Of a DNA stretch of 64,000 bases, positions 1 through 7,612 are shown piece by piece. Source of the DNA: WQXF01 sp031552825 (GTDB taxonomy: Bacteria > Bacillota > Clostridia > Christensenellales > Aristaeellaceae); the NCBI GenBank assembly GCA_031552825.1, contig JAVBMD010000016.1, forward strand, positions 62,001-126,000. The letters are read 5' to 3'. Below the pieces are notes generated by a model. The model had not been told where the DNA came from, made no database searches, and saw only the letters and a list, made by a program, of their open reading frames with translations. Within the stretch, counting starts at the first letter, position 1. Each line of letters opens with the position of its first letter. A program made the position numbers and the translations under genes.

Positions 1-412
1 TGTGCGTCGCGACGTTATACGGCAAGCCCATCACCGTGGCAATCTCCTTGAGGTACAGGTACGAAGTCTTATAACAAATCGGTCGATCTACACCATCCTT
101 CCCGCGCTGACGGCTCATGAAAACATAGTCGTTTCCATCTTTGCCTTTTAGTTCACGACGCAACACTTTTCGCAGATGATCCGGGATCGGCAATTCTATA
201 ATCTTGCCGGTCTTATCCTCCTTGATTTGCACGAACGATTGATCGCGCAATTCCTTCACTTTCATGGGCAGGATATCGCACACGCGGCGCGCAAGGTAAA
301 TGCCGCACACAAAGACCAGATATTTTCTGCGTCCCCTCTCGGTTCGATCAGCGGCGAGACGGCTCTCGATCTCCTTGATTTTTTCCAGATCGCGTATCGG
401 TTGAACCTTCAT
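1..412 (-). CDS. Tyrosine-type recombinase/integrase, partial at window edge
   Basis: The frame starts at ATG 412 behind AGGCGA and runs out of the window, so about 137 residues are visible. The N-terminus (MKVQPIRDLEKIKEI) followed by LVFVCGIYLARRVCDILPMKV resembles the start of the phage-integrase catalytic domain, where a conserved Arg follows a TGLR-like segment; here the segment reads LARRVCDI. No core-binding SAM-like domain precedes it. Small proteins of this type are common next to terminase genes in clostridial prophages, so it need not be the enzyme that integrated this element; the serine recombinase at the right end fits that role better. The C-terminal catalytic Tyr is not in view. 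Confidence 0.75.
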   Translation of the reverse strand, partial: MKVQPIRDLEKIKEIESRLAADRTERGRRKYLVFVCGIYLARRVCDILPMKVKELRDQSFVQIKEDKTGKIIELPIPDHLRKVLRRELKGKDGNDYVFMSRQRGKDGVDRPICYKTSYLYLKEIATVMGLPYNVATH

Positions 413-652
413 CTTTTCGTCTCGCCTCGACTTTCTTTTTTTACCTTTAATATGAAACTCCCCTGCGCGCGCCAGCCCTTGCGCGGCAAGGCTTCCCGGC
501 GCTGCGGCTCTCGACTTTCCTTTTTGTCTAAAAAACGGAATGTTAGGGATCTCGAGATAGCAGAAGGAAAAGGCGAAAGGGTGTTTCTTCTATTCATATG
601 ATGAAGCGCTGGCGAACTATCTCGGCATCACGGATGGGGTGGACGAATTCCA
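413..652. other. Intergenic region, no gene seen
   Basis: About 240 bases between the recombinase start and the next small gene. A T-rich stretch lies near 430. Two short open frames exist, but neither has a convincing SD site. A plus-strand stub ending in a TAG near 655 could be a gene remnant but is too short to call. Confidence 0.4.
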
Positions 653-850
653 TTAGCGCTTCCCCCTCATCATGTCAAGAAACATCTCGTATTGACCGTC
701 TGTATCAGAAATTATTTCCAATATTTGTTCAACCACAGAGCATCTATAGCATTGCCCCGCAAGGCGGCTAATCAGTGGAAACATACATGTCATATGGCAC
801 ATGCCTAGTTCCTTCATATATTTTCTTATGTTCTGCTTGCTCTCTAACAT
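653..850 (-). CDS. Small hypothetical phage protein (65 aa)
   Basis: The ATG at 850 is preceded by GAGGAAGG at ideal spacing, so I prefer it to the GTG at 910 in the same frame. The product begins MLESKQNIRKYMKEL and has a Cys pair (QCYRC) and a C-terminus rich in Met and acidic residues. I do not recognise the family. It lies between the RinA-like regulator and the partial tyrosine recombinase on the same strand, so it may be cotranscribed. The good SD site is the main support. Confidence 0.55.
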   Translation of the reverse strand: MLESKQNIRKYMKELGMCHMTCMFPLISRLAGQCYRCSVVEQILEIISDTDGQYEMFLDMMRGKR

Positions 851-1066
851 TTTTCCTTCCTCGTATTTTCCCACAACAGAAATTGTGTGAAATTCTTTTG
901 ATGTTCGCACGCCTTATGCCACCAAGGGTTTTGCATTCATATAGACGAATTTTCCTGTAGCAGATAAAACGGGAAAATATATAGCATGCGACATGTTCTG
1001 ATCCCAAAAAGAAAGGGCGTTCCTTCATAATATGAAAAGGCGGCCTGTTGGTCGGTTTGCTTTCCG

Positions 1067-1504
1067 TTATGCCTCCAATCGTATCAATCCCAACCCCGCC
1101 GCGTGCATCGCACACCGAAAAACAACATTGTCCCGCCGGTTCTGGTAGGTCTTAACGCTGATGCCGGTCTGCTCCGATAGCGCCTCCATGGTGATATCGC
1201 AGCCATAGTAGCTTTCGAAAAGCTCCGCCTCCGGCGCTCCGGCAAAAAAGCACTGGGTCTCGCCGATGGCCTTGAGCCATGCCGAAGAATTATTGCTTTC
1301 GCGCGTGCCGTCGGCCAAGCGGATCGCGCGGGTGGCGGTGGGATCGCCGTGATGACCGTGACCGCGCGCCGGGAACTGCCCCACCATGGCTTTTGCCGCG
1401 AAGATGCTGTCAAACTCCTCGCGGACGGTTTGCTGATGGAGCTGGACATGGTGCAGGTTCCACTCTATTTCTTGGTACAGGCGCGGCGGTATCGGTTTAG
1501 CCAT
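1067..1504 (-). CDS. Phage late transcription regulator, RinA/sigma-70 region 4-like
   Basis: 145 aa. The C-terminal half contains a helix-turn-helix like sigma region 4 (MEALSEQTGISVKTYQNRRD), preceded by an acidic stretch. This layout is typical of RinA/ArpU-type phage regulators that switch on packaging and structural genes. The middle has a His/Gly run (GHGHHGDP). The ATG at 1504 directly follows the TAG of the radical SAM gene, and its SD (GGAGGG) lies inside that gene, so translation is coupled. As the last full regulator before the left edge, it probably activates the late genes that lie outside the window (inference). Confidence 0.65.
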   Translation of the reverse strand: MAKPIPPRLYQEIEWNLHHVQLHQQTVREEFDSIFAAKAMVGQFPARGHGHHGDPTATRAIRLADGTRESNNSSAWLKAIGETQCFFAGAPEAELFESYYGCDITMEALSEQTGISVKTYQNRRDNVVFRCAMHAAGLGLIRLEA

Positions 1505-2365
1505 CTACGTCCCTCCCTGCTGACGAAGGATTTGCTTTAGCTTTGATCCAAGTATTTCCGGTCTTAACCACTCCCGCTGAAATCGCTTCCATTGTTCGTT
1601 ACGTGCACCATCCTCGCCGCGATAGAGCATTGCGTAAGGCACAAATCCGGCAAGCACAGTATCCCTAAGCCTGCTTTCGGCCTTTTCAATGGTGTCACAT
1701 TGGTAACCAATCAACACGTAGCAGCACATGGAATGCGAGGCAAATGTGTGTCCTTCTTGACGCATGATCTTCCCCGCTTCTAAGAGTGGCTCATAATCAT
1801 CAGGGATGTCATACGCAAAATACATGCGTTGTGTTTTCAACTCTTTCAGCCTTCTAGCATGCCATTGTTTGAGTTCTCTGGCTTCGAGACCGCCTGTGAA
1901 AACAGGTTTCTGTGGCTGGCTTGCAAGCATCTGAAAAACTGATTCGACATGTGTATCACTACATTGAAGAAGGTTGTTGTCCAAGATGTTGTGTCCGTTT
2001 TGTATTGATAATTCTCGCAGCGGGCCTTCGCGACGCCATGCATCGCAGAACCAGCAATGATTATTGCAACCCCGTGAAGTAAATGTGTATCCCGGTTTTA
2101 GATAGCGTCCTTGGACAAAATCCCCGCCTTTGCTTCCTAGTGCCGGGCCGCCCATACTGACCGGTACACCCACCGCGCACCAAGCTTCCGCAAGCCGTTC
2201 TGCAAGCGCCTTGTCCCAAGTAAATGCAACACTCACATGTACTTCATCAATCTCCGGCATTGCCAGCATCGGTGGTGGACAGTTGATAAAAACAAGTTCA
2301 TCATTCGGCGTTGCATTGGTCCGTCTTGGAAAAACGCGGGCGAGACGTGGTTCCTTCGTGCTCAC
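1505..2365 (-). CDS. Phage-encoded radical SAM protein
   Basis: 286 aa from a GTG at 2365 that overlaps the dnaB stop by four bases (GTGA), with SD GAGGGG. The radical SAM cluster motif CX3CX2C is at C100, C104 and C107 (RGCNNHCWFC). A Cys pair (SMCCYVLIGY) follows in the C-terminal half. The N-terminal part resembles the B12-binding-like or nucleotide-fold half seen in some radical SAM families (VFINCPPPMLAMPEIDEVHVS). The substrate is unknown. The place in a replication operon suggests action on nucleotides or DNA, or a supply role during infection, but this is inference. A longer GTG/ATG start at 2431 is possible but lacks a good SD. Confidence 0.8.
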   Translation of the reverse strand: MSTKEPRLARVFPRRTNATPNDELVFINCPPPMLAMPEIDEVHVSVAFTWDKALAERLAEAWCAVGVPVSMGGPALGSKGGDFVQGRYLKPGYTFTSRGCNNHCWFCDAWRREGPLRELSIQNGHNILDNNLLQCSDTHVESVFQMLASQPQKPVFTGGLEARELKQWHARRLKELKTQRMYFAYDIPDDYEPLLEAGKIMRQEGHTFASHSMCCYVLIGYQCDTIEKAESRLRDTVLAGFVPYAMLYRGEDGARNEQWKRFQREWLRPEILGSKLKQILRQQGGT

Positions 2366-3684
2366 CAGCTCACCCCCTCGGCAATCTCCTCCCGCGTCGC
2401 CTCGCGGAACCGCACATACTTCCGCTCGCAAATCAGCGTGCGGTAGATGCCGGATTCGCCCTGCCGCTGCTTGGCGATCAGGATTTCCGTGGGCACGAAG
2501 CTCTTGTTCTTCGCGCCGTCCTCGTCGGGCACGTGGAGAAACAGCACGTTGTCGGCGTCCTGCTCCAAGGAGCCGGATTCGCGCAGGTCGGCAAGGTTCG
2601 GACGCCTGCCCGCGCGCGTCATCTCGCGGGAGAGCTGCGAGGCTGTGAGCACCGGCACGTTCAGCTCCTTCGCCAGCCCTTTCAGCTCGCCGCTGATGTA
2701 GGCAACCTCCTGCTCACGGTTGGGCTTGCGGACGCCGGATTTTACCAGCTGTAAATAGTCCACCACGATCAGCGACGGCCCGTGCACGCGGATGTGCTTG
2801 CGCGCCTTCGCCGCGATCTCCCCGACGCTGCACCGCACGTCCTCGAGCGTGATCAGCGCGTCGGCGTCGATGGACATCAGCTTCGCCATGCGCTCGTACT
2901 CTTCCAAGCTCGCGTTCTTGCGCGTGATGGCGTTCAGGTCGACCGACACGCGCGAGGAGAACCACCGCCCGCCCAGCTGCGCACTGTTCATTTCCATCGA
3001 GAAAAACAGCGCGGGTCGGCCATGGCGCGCCACGTGCGCGGCGATCTGGAACAGCAGGATGCTCTTCCCGATGCCGGGGCGCGCGCCGATCACCGTCAGC
3101 TCGCCATCGCGCAGGCCGAAGTGCGCGTCGAGCCATGGGATGCTGGTTTGCAAGTCCTCGGTCTTGCGCGTCATGGCAAGCATCGCGTCGACCATCATGT
3201 CCTGCGCCGACTTGCCCGATCCGGCGCGCGTGATGATCCCGGCCAGCTGCTCCCGCACGCCCTCGATGATCTGCTCCGGTGCATTCGCCTCGCCGGATTG
3301 CGGGATCGCCGCCTTGACCGCGCCATCGCGCAGGATGCAGATGATCCGGCGCCGCGCGCTCGCGTCGCGGACGATGCCGATATACGCATCGACGTTTGCG
3401 GTGGTGGGCACGTACTGCGATATCTCGATCATGTACCCGGTGCCGCCCACGCCGTCGAGCGTGCCACGGTTGGCAAGCTCCGCATCGACCGTGACCAGAT
3501 CGACCGGCGAGCCGGATTCGCGCACGGCCTGCATCGCGGAAAAGATTTCGCTGTGCGCCGGATGGTAAAAGTCCTCGGGCTTGAGCAGCCCGGATGCCGT
3601 CAGCGCCGCTTCGGCGTCTTGGAGCATAGAGCCAAGCACGCAGCGTTCGGCGTCGATGTTGTTCGGCGGTAGCAATGCGGCCAT
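2362..3684 (-). CDS. dnaB: Replicative DNA helicase, DnaB family
   Basis: 440 aa, the usual length. The N-terminal DnaB domain (residues about 5-105, NIDAERCVLGSML) is followed by a RecA-like helicase domain with Walker A GARPGIGKS, a Walker B-like LIVVDYLQLV and a C-terminal arginine-finger region (IAKQRQGESG). It unwinds the phage fork as a hexameric ring. ATG 3684 has SD GAGGAGGTG. The start is 2 bases from the DnaD-like gene stop and the end overlaps the radical SAM gene, so it is part of one operon. The phage thus brings its own helicase, probably loaded by the upstream gene product. Confidence 0.95.
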   Translation of the reverse strand: MAALLPPNNIDAERCVLGSMLQDAEAALTASGLLKPEDFYHPAHSEIFSAMQAVRESGSPVDLVTVDAELANRGTLDGVGGTGYMIEISQYVPTTANVDAYIGIVRDASARRRIICILRDGAVKAAIPQSGEANAPEQIIEGVREQLAGIITRAGSGKSAQDMMVDAMLAMTRKTEDLQTSIPWLDAHFGLRDGELTVIGARPGIGKSILLFQIAAHVARHGRPALFFSMEMNSAQLGGRWFSSRVSVDLNAITRKNASLEEYERMAKLMSIDADALITLEDVRCSVGEIAAKARKHIRVHGPSLIVVDYLQLVKSGVRKPNREQEVAYISGELKGLAKELNVPVLTASQLSREMTRAGRRPNLADLRESGSLEQDADNVLFLHVPDEDGAKNKSFVPTEILIAKQRQGESGIYRTLICERKYVRFREATREEIAEGVSW

Positions 3685-3686
3685 CG

Positions 3687-4415
3687 TTACACCTCCTCGT
3701 CATCGCAGCTCACATAGTTCGCGTCTGCGCTCGGCCTCGCGCCGCCGGGCGCCTTGTCCCACACGATGCCTTTCCAGCAGTTGGTGATTGCTTGGTCTAC
3801 GGCATAAATCACGGCATCCTCGCCGTACTCCGCCGCCTTGCGCTCGAAGATGCCCAGCAGCTTGGAAAGCCCGGTGTCGGTGTACTTGTCGCGGCGCTCG
3901 GTTTTGTACATGAGCCAGTCCATGACGCACGCATGCATCGCGCCAGAGAAGGCGCGGGCTTCGACCGCCGCGCGGTACGCCTCGAATCGCGTCGTGGCGG
4001 CTTCTTTGGTGTTTGTTTTTGTTTTCGTTTTCCGAGTATCCGTAGGATACGAGGAGTAATGTTCTCGCGGTGTGTCCGGTTCGTGTTGCGCCGTGTGTCC
4101 GGTATGTGTTTCGTTTTGTGTCTCATATTGAGACACAAGCGGAAAAATCGTATAGGTCGCGCACAGGTTCCCGCCGCGCTTGGCGAAGCTGATGCGCTTC
4201 GCCTGCTGGAGCACATTCCTTGCTCTGTACAGCGCGGCACGGGACATGCCTGTCTTTGCCTCCAACGTGGATATGGCTACCGTAAACTCTGTGATCCATC
4301 CCGCTCGATTTGCGGTGTGCATCAGCGCATGCCACAAGTTGCGTGCGGAATCGGTAATCTGTGGGTTTATTGCGAGCCAATCATAGAAGGCGTTGATTTC
4401 GCGCATGTAGTCCAT
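3687..4415 (-). CDS. Phage replication protein, winged-helix plus DnaD-like domain
   Basis: 242 aa. Residues about 5-80 look like a winged helix (ARNLWHALMHTANRAGW, then TGMSRAALYRARNVL). The middle is a polar Thr/Lys/Glu linker (about 100-140). The C-terminal part has the AITNCWKGIVWDK segment that resembles the conserved end of DnaD-type domains. Such proteins bind the phage origin and load the helicase, which fits the dnaB gene 2 bases downstream. ATG 4415 has SD GGAGGG. The phage origin is often inside or close to such a gene, but I see no clear iteron array here. Confidence 0.75.
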   Translation of the reverse strand: MDYMREINAFYDWLAINPQITDSARNLWHALMHTANRAGWITEFTVAISTLEAKTGMSRAALYRARNVLQQAKRISFAKRGGNLCATYTIFPLVSQYETQNETHTGHTAQHEPDTPREHYSSYPTDTRKTKTKTNTKEAATTRFEAYRAAVEARAFSGAMHACVMDWLMYKTERRDKYTDTGLSKLLGIFERKAAEYGEDAVIYAVDQAITNCWKGIVWDKAPGGARPSADANYVSCDDEEV

Positions 4416-4435
4416 GGTGTCCCTCCGCGCGTCGG

Positions 4436-4822
4436 TTATTTGTCACATAGGCGTCTCTTGCGCCCGAAAGCGCCGCGTTTGTGGCGCAGGAGAATGGCGA
4501 GGATGTCCCGCCGGTGATCGGCGTGCGCGGCTTCGATGGCGCGGCGCAGCGCTTCCGCGCGGGATCGCTTGTAGTCCGGAAACGCCGACATTTCAAGCCG
4601 CCGCTCCACCGGCATCCTGCAAACCAACCCGCACGCCAGCGGGACGTTCTCGCTAGCCACGTCCGGCCAGATGATGGCGGTCTGGATCGGGTAGTCGATC
4701 ACGGCGCGGATCTCCACGAGCGGGTTGCGCTTTTCGTCGCGCTCTTCCTTGTGGACGACGGCATAGTAGCGGTCTCGGAGACCCGCGTCATAGGCGATAA
4801 CAGCCGTTCCGGCCAAATACAC
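4436..4822 (-). CDS. Hypothetical phage protein (128 aa)
   Basis: I choose the GTG at 4822, one base after the stop of the ORF6C gene; the frame continues upstream but there overlaps ORF6C coding sequence. The product starts MYLAGTAVIAYDAGLRDRYY and ends in a strongly basic tail (HKRGAFGRKRRLCDK). The family is not recognised. The basic tail would suit nucleic-acid binding. It lies between ORF6C and the DnaD-like gene in the replication operon, with 20 bases to the next start. Confidence 0.6.
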   Translation of the reverse strand: MYLAGTAVIAYDAGLRDRYYAVVHKEERDEKRNPLVEIRAVIDYPIQTAIIWPDVASENVPLACGLVCRMPVERRLEMSAFPDYKRSRAEALRRAIEAAHADHRRDILAILLRHKRGAFGRKRRLCDK

Positions 4823-4823
4823 G

Positions 4824-5261
4824 CTACCGCACCGCGCGCCGAAGCTTGCGCATAAAGGCGAAGCTGTGCCAGCAGCGCACGGTTTCCAGCGCGGAGGCGT
4901 ACTGCACCTCCGGCAGATCATAGGCGGTCGGCACAGCGTATTCAGCCCGGAACGCGCGCCATATGGCGCCCCGGACGTAGGCGCCGAATTGTTCGTAGGC
5001 AAGCTCGTTGTCGTCGCACAGGGATTTCGCGCGGTCGACCACGGCTTTTTGCACGGCGCGCGCTTGGGCGCTGCTGATGGTCACGCGCAGCATGCTGGCT
5101 TTTTCCAGCATGGCCAAGCGCTTTTCCAGCGCCAGCAGCAGGCCGGTCATCTTCACAAGCGCGTCGTTCATCTGCGTCGCGGTGTCGACGATGCCGGGCT
5201 TTGCGTTGGCCGCCATTGCTTGCGTACCGGGCGTGCCGTACGGCACATTGTTATCATGCAT
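4824..5261 (-). CDS. ORF6C-domain phage regulatory protein
   Basis: 145 aa from ATG 5261 with SD AGGAGGGG. Residues about 25-60 form a short coiled coil (MTGLLLALEKRLAMLEKAS). The rest matches the ORF6C pattern: VTISSAQARAVQKAVVDRAK, then a region ending LPEVQYASALETVRCW. ORF6C domains are found at the C-terminus of phage antirepressors; here the Bro/AntA N-terminal domain is missing, so this is a stand-alone form. It probably acts in DNA binding or oligomerisation in the early operon. Confidence 0.7.
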   Translation of the reverse strand: MHDNNVPYGTPGTQAMAANAKPGIVDTATQMNDALVKMTGLLLALEKRLAMLEKASMLRVTISSAQARAVQKAVVDRAKSLCDDNELAYEQFGAYVRGAIWRAFRAEYAVPTAYDLPEVQYASALETVRCWHSFAFMRKLRRAVR

Positions 5262-5272
5262 GCGATCCCCTC

Positions 5273-6259
5273 CTATTTCACAACGGCTTCGACGGTTGAT
5301 ACAAAGCGATCCGCGCCGTCTTGGATGGCCTGCCGCGTACCGTGGAGCCATTCGCCCACGACATCCAGCCATTGCTTGTACTGGTCGATCTCCTCGCGGT
5401 TCATCTGCTGAAAGAAGGACGCCATGTGCGGCAGCGAGCCGTACCCGGCCATAAATTCGCGCACCGACTTGGCGAACTCCCCGGCGTCCAGCGGCGAGCC
5501 GGACGCCTGCGCGCCCTCGCCGCTCTCACGCAGTCGGCGCGCTTCGGCCTGCGCGGCGCGAAGCTTTTCCTCGGCCTGCTCCGCGTAGTCCTCGGCCTCT
5601 TGCACAAGGCGCTGCGCCTTTTCGCGCTCCTGCAGCACCGTGGTCTCCGCTTCTTCCGCTGCGCGGCGAAGTGTGTCATAATCGGGCGGCGGCACTTCCA
5701 CGGTGGCCGGGCTGGCAAGCGCTTTCTCCAGCTTGATCCGGGCTTCCTCGGCGGCCTGCACTTGGCCGTGATAGAGGTCGTTGTATTGCGCTGCCATTTC
5801 CTGCGCCCGACCAGCGGCAAAGCGCGCCTCCTGCGCTTCCTTTTCGGCTGCTTGCACCTTGCTTTCGGATGCCTTGAGCTGCTGGGTCAAGCGCCGAACT
5901 TCATCGACGGATAGGTTCTCAACATCGTTTTCGGCGGCAAACGCCTCCCGCTGATCGGCGGGAACGCTCAACAGCGCCAGCACCTTGGTGTGCGGCAGGC
6001 TCAAGATGCCGGGCGTCTGCGGCGCTTCGCGGGCGATGTGCATGAAATTGTTGGCGGTGGAATGCGAAAAGCCGACGCTTTCGGCAAGCCAAGCGGTGAA
6101 TTGACCGTGATCCAAGCTTTCCTTCACCTGAATCAGCCGCTGGCCGATATGTACGATGCTGCCGGTCATCATGGTCAGGTGTGCCTTGATCTCCTGCGCG
6201 ATCTGCGGCAAATCCAGCAGTTCAGGCTTCTCGGCCTGCTGCAATGCGTTTTGGCTCAT
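5273..6259 (-). CDS. DUF3102-type phage protein with long coiled coil
   Basis: 328 aa from ATG 6259 (SD GGAAAGGA). Residues about 10-120 match the DUF3102 pattern (IAQEIKAHLTMMTGSIVHIGQRL, then VKESLDHGQFTAWL and FSHSTANNFMHIA), a ParB-like helix-turn-helix region seen in phages and plasmids. Residues about 140-260 form a long Ala/Glu-rich coiled coil. The C-terminal domain (VREFMAGYGSLPHMASFFQ) is shared by relatives. It lies directly upstream of ORF6C. The role is unknown; DNA binding is likely. Confidence 0.75.
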   Translation of the reverse strand: MSQNALQQAEKPELLDLPQIAQEIKAHLTMMTGSIVHIGQRLIQVKESLDHGQFTAWLAESVGFSHSTANNFMHIAREAPQTPGILSLPHTKVLALLSVPADQREAFAAENDVENLSVDEVRRLTQQLKASESKVQAAEKEAQEARFAAGRAQEMAAQYNDLYHGQVQAAEEARIKLEKALASPATVEVPPPDYDTLRRAAEEAETTVLQEREKAQRLVQEAEDYAEQAEEKLRAAQAEARRLRESGEGAQASGSPLDAGEFAKSVREFMAGYGSLPHMASFFQQMNREEIDQYKQWLDVVGEWLHGTRQAIQDGADRFVSTVEAVVK

Positions 6260-6360
6260 GTGCGTGGATCCTTTCCGCGCGGCGCGCGTTGATAGAAAGC
6301 ATGGCGGCAGGGGCTTGCGCGTCGCTGCCGCCACGCTTTCGGAATGGCTACGATATGGTT

Positions 6361-7176
6361 TTAGGCGATGATCGAAACGTTCAGGCCGACCAGCTGATCT
6401 TCCAGCCATTCGCCGATTGTGCGGATGGCATCAATCTTCCATGCGCCGCCGTCCGCCTCAAAAAGCGCGATGGTCGGCGCTGCGTCCTTCTCGCCCTTGA
6501 TGCGCAGCACGAAGGGGCTGGCAGGCTGGAGAACCTCCGGGAACGTGCGGCGCGGCGCGAGCATCACCGGGTTTTTGATGATGGTTTCATGCAGGGAGGC
6601 AGTGCCGCCCTTGACCGTCACGCGCTGGCTCATGCCATCATCGGCGGTGGATGCTTCTTCCTGCATGCGGATATTTCCAGCCACCAGCGCCACCGCATCG
6701 CGGTTATCGCCCTCACAGAAATGCGTTTGCAGCATGACGATAAAATCTTCCTGCGACAGGTATTCGTTGAGGCGAATCTTCGGCATTTCGATGGTACACT
6801 TGGCCAGCGACGCGCGCTCGTTGCCCTCGCCGTGGAACGGAGACATGACTTGTACCGTGCTTACGCCGGATACCACAACAAACACCGTGCCCCATTTTTC
6901 AAAAATCTTCTCCACGTCAGCCTTGAGCCAGTCCACAAGTCCGGTAACCGTTTGGATAGGAAAACATACGGGGTCAGGGCGCTCATACTTGGGTACCCTT
7001 CTCAGATTGCTCGAGTTGGTGTAGTTCTGACCGTCAATTTCGGTCAAAATAAAATCGTTAACGTTTTTCCCCAACTCGAAAAGGAAGCGCATCGCACCTT
7101 CCTCCATGGGCGCCGAAGGCGCGCTGGTGAAGCGCGTGGGGTCCTCAATAACTCTGTTTTGATCACGGTTTTCCAT
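6361..7176 (-). CDS. Phage protein resembling DUF2303/YfdQ
   Basis: 271 aa from ATG 7176 (SD GAGGAGG). It shows the pattern I associate with the YfdQ family: an N-terminal TVTGLVDWLKAD segment, a middle YLSQEDFIVMLQTHF segment, SDDG-like TADDGMSQRVTVKGG, and PVMLAPRRTFPEVLQPASPF near residue 210. The function is unknown. These proteins often sit in recombination or early-gene modules. The next gene upstream (7195-7563) is likely a partner, since the two are 18 bases apart. Confidence 0.6.
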   Translation of the reverse strand: MENRDQNRVIEDPTRFTSAPSAPMEEGAMRFLFELGKNVNDFILTEIDGQNYTNSSNLRRVPKYERPDPVCFPIQTVTGLVDWLKADVEKIFEKWGTVFVVVSGVSTVQVMSPFHGEGNERASLAKCTIEMPKIRLNEYLSQEDFIVMLQTHFCEGDNRDAVALVAGNIRMQEEASTADDGMSQRVTVKGGTASLHETIIKNPVMLAPRRTFPEVLQPASPFVLRIKGEKDAAPTIALFEADGGAWKIDAIRTIGEWLEDQLVGLNVSIIA

Positions 7177-7194
7177 AGGTATTCCTCCTCAGTA

Positions 7195-7563
7195 CTACTT
7201 TTCGCCGCCGAACTTCAACACGCGCGGCGTCGGCGTGGTCTGCCCCTCCATGTTCACTTGCCCCGGAAGCTGATCCAGCAATTCCATAGCGGACACGCGG
7301 CCATCATCATCGCGATTGATGGCCATGGTGGTGCTGATCGGGATGGGCGGCGCAAGGTTGGTTTTCACGTCCAGCGTGAAATCCGCAGCGAGGCGCTTCT
7401 CGTTGGGCGCGATGGTGAGCGTCAGGGTGATTTTACGCTTCGCCTTGGCGCTGGTGTTCACGTCGCAGATGTTCTTCAACGCGCTCTGCATCGCGGCGGC
7501 GAATCGCTCCGTCACCGCGCCGGACATGATGTCATCTAAGCCCTTGATTGGTTGCATGGGCAT
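7195..7563 (-). CDS. Hypothetical phage protein (122 aa)
   Basis: ATG 7563 has SD AAGGAGG. The protein has a short helical N-terminus, a beta-rich core (KRKITLTLTIAPNEKRLAADFTL) and a PPIP turn. It resembles small phage proteins encoded next to DUF2303-like genes, but I cannot name a family. The reading frame is tight and the gene is cotranscribed with its downstream neighbour. Confidence 0.65.
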   Translation of the reverse strand: MPMQPIKGLDDIMSGAVTERFAAAMQSALKNICDVNTSAKAKRKITLTLTIAPNEKRLAADFTLDVKTNLAPPIPISTTMAINRDDDGRVSAMELLDQLPGQVNMEGQTTPTPRVLKFGGEK

Positions 7564-7612
7564 ATGGGAACCTCCTTTCCACCCAGATAAAACGCACAGC
7601 GCTTATGTAACG

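Noticed and set aside
1..412. The tyrosine recombinase as the integrase of this prophage
   Set aside because: The serine recombinase lies at the lonB junction and fits the role; the tyrosine-type gene is far from the boundary and lacks its N-terminal domain.
545..658. Plus-strand stub coding for about 30 residues (…ALANYLGITDGVDEFH)
   Set aside because: Stop codon just upstream, no SD, too short. It may be a remnant, but I cannot support it.
653..910. Longer start (GTG 910) for the small phage protein
   Set aside because: The ATG at 850 has an ideal SD and the extra residues have no support.
3687..4415. Phage replication origin inside the DnaD-like gene
   Set aside because: Expected by analogy, but no iterons or A/T-rich unwinding element could be seen.
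4436..5002. Longer N-terminus for the 128-aa phage protein
   Set aside because: It would overlap ORF6C by 180 bases; the GTG right after the ORF6C stop is simpler.
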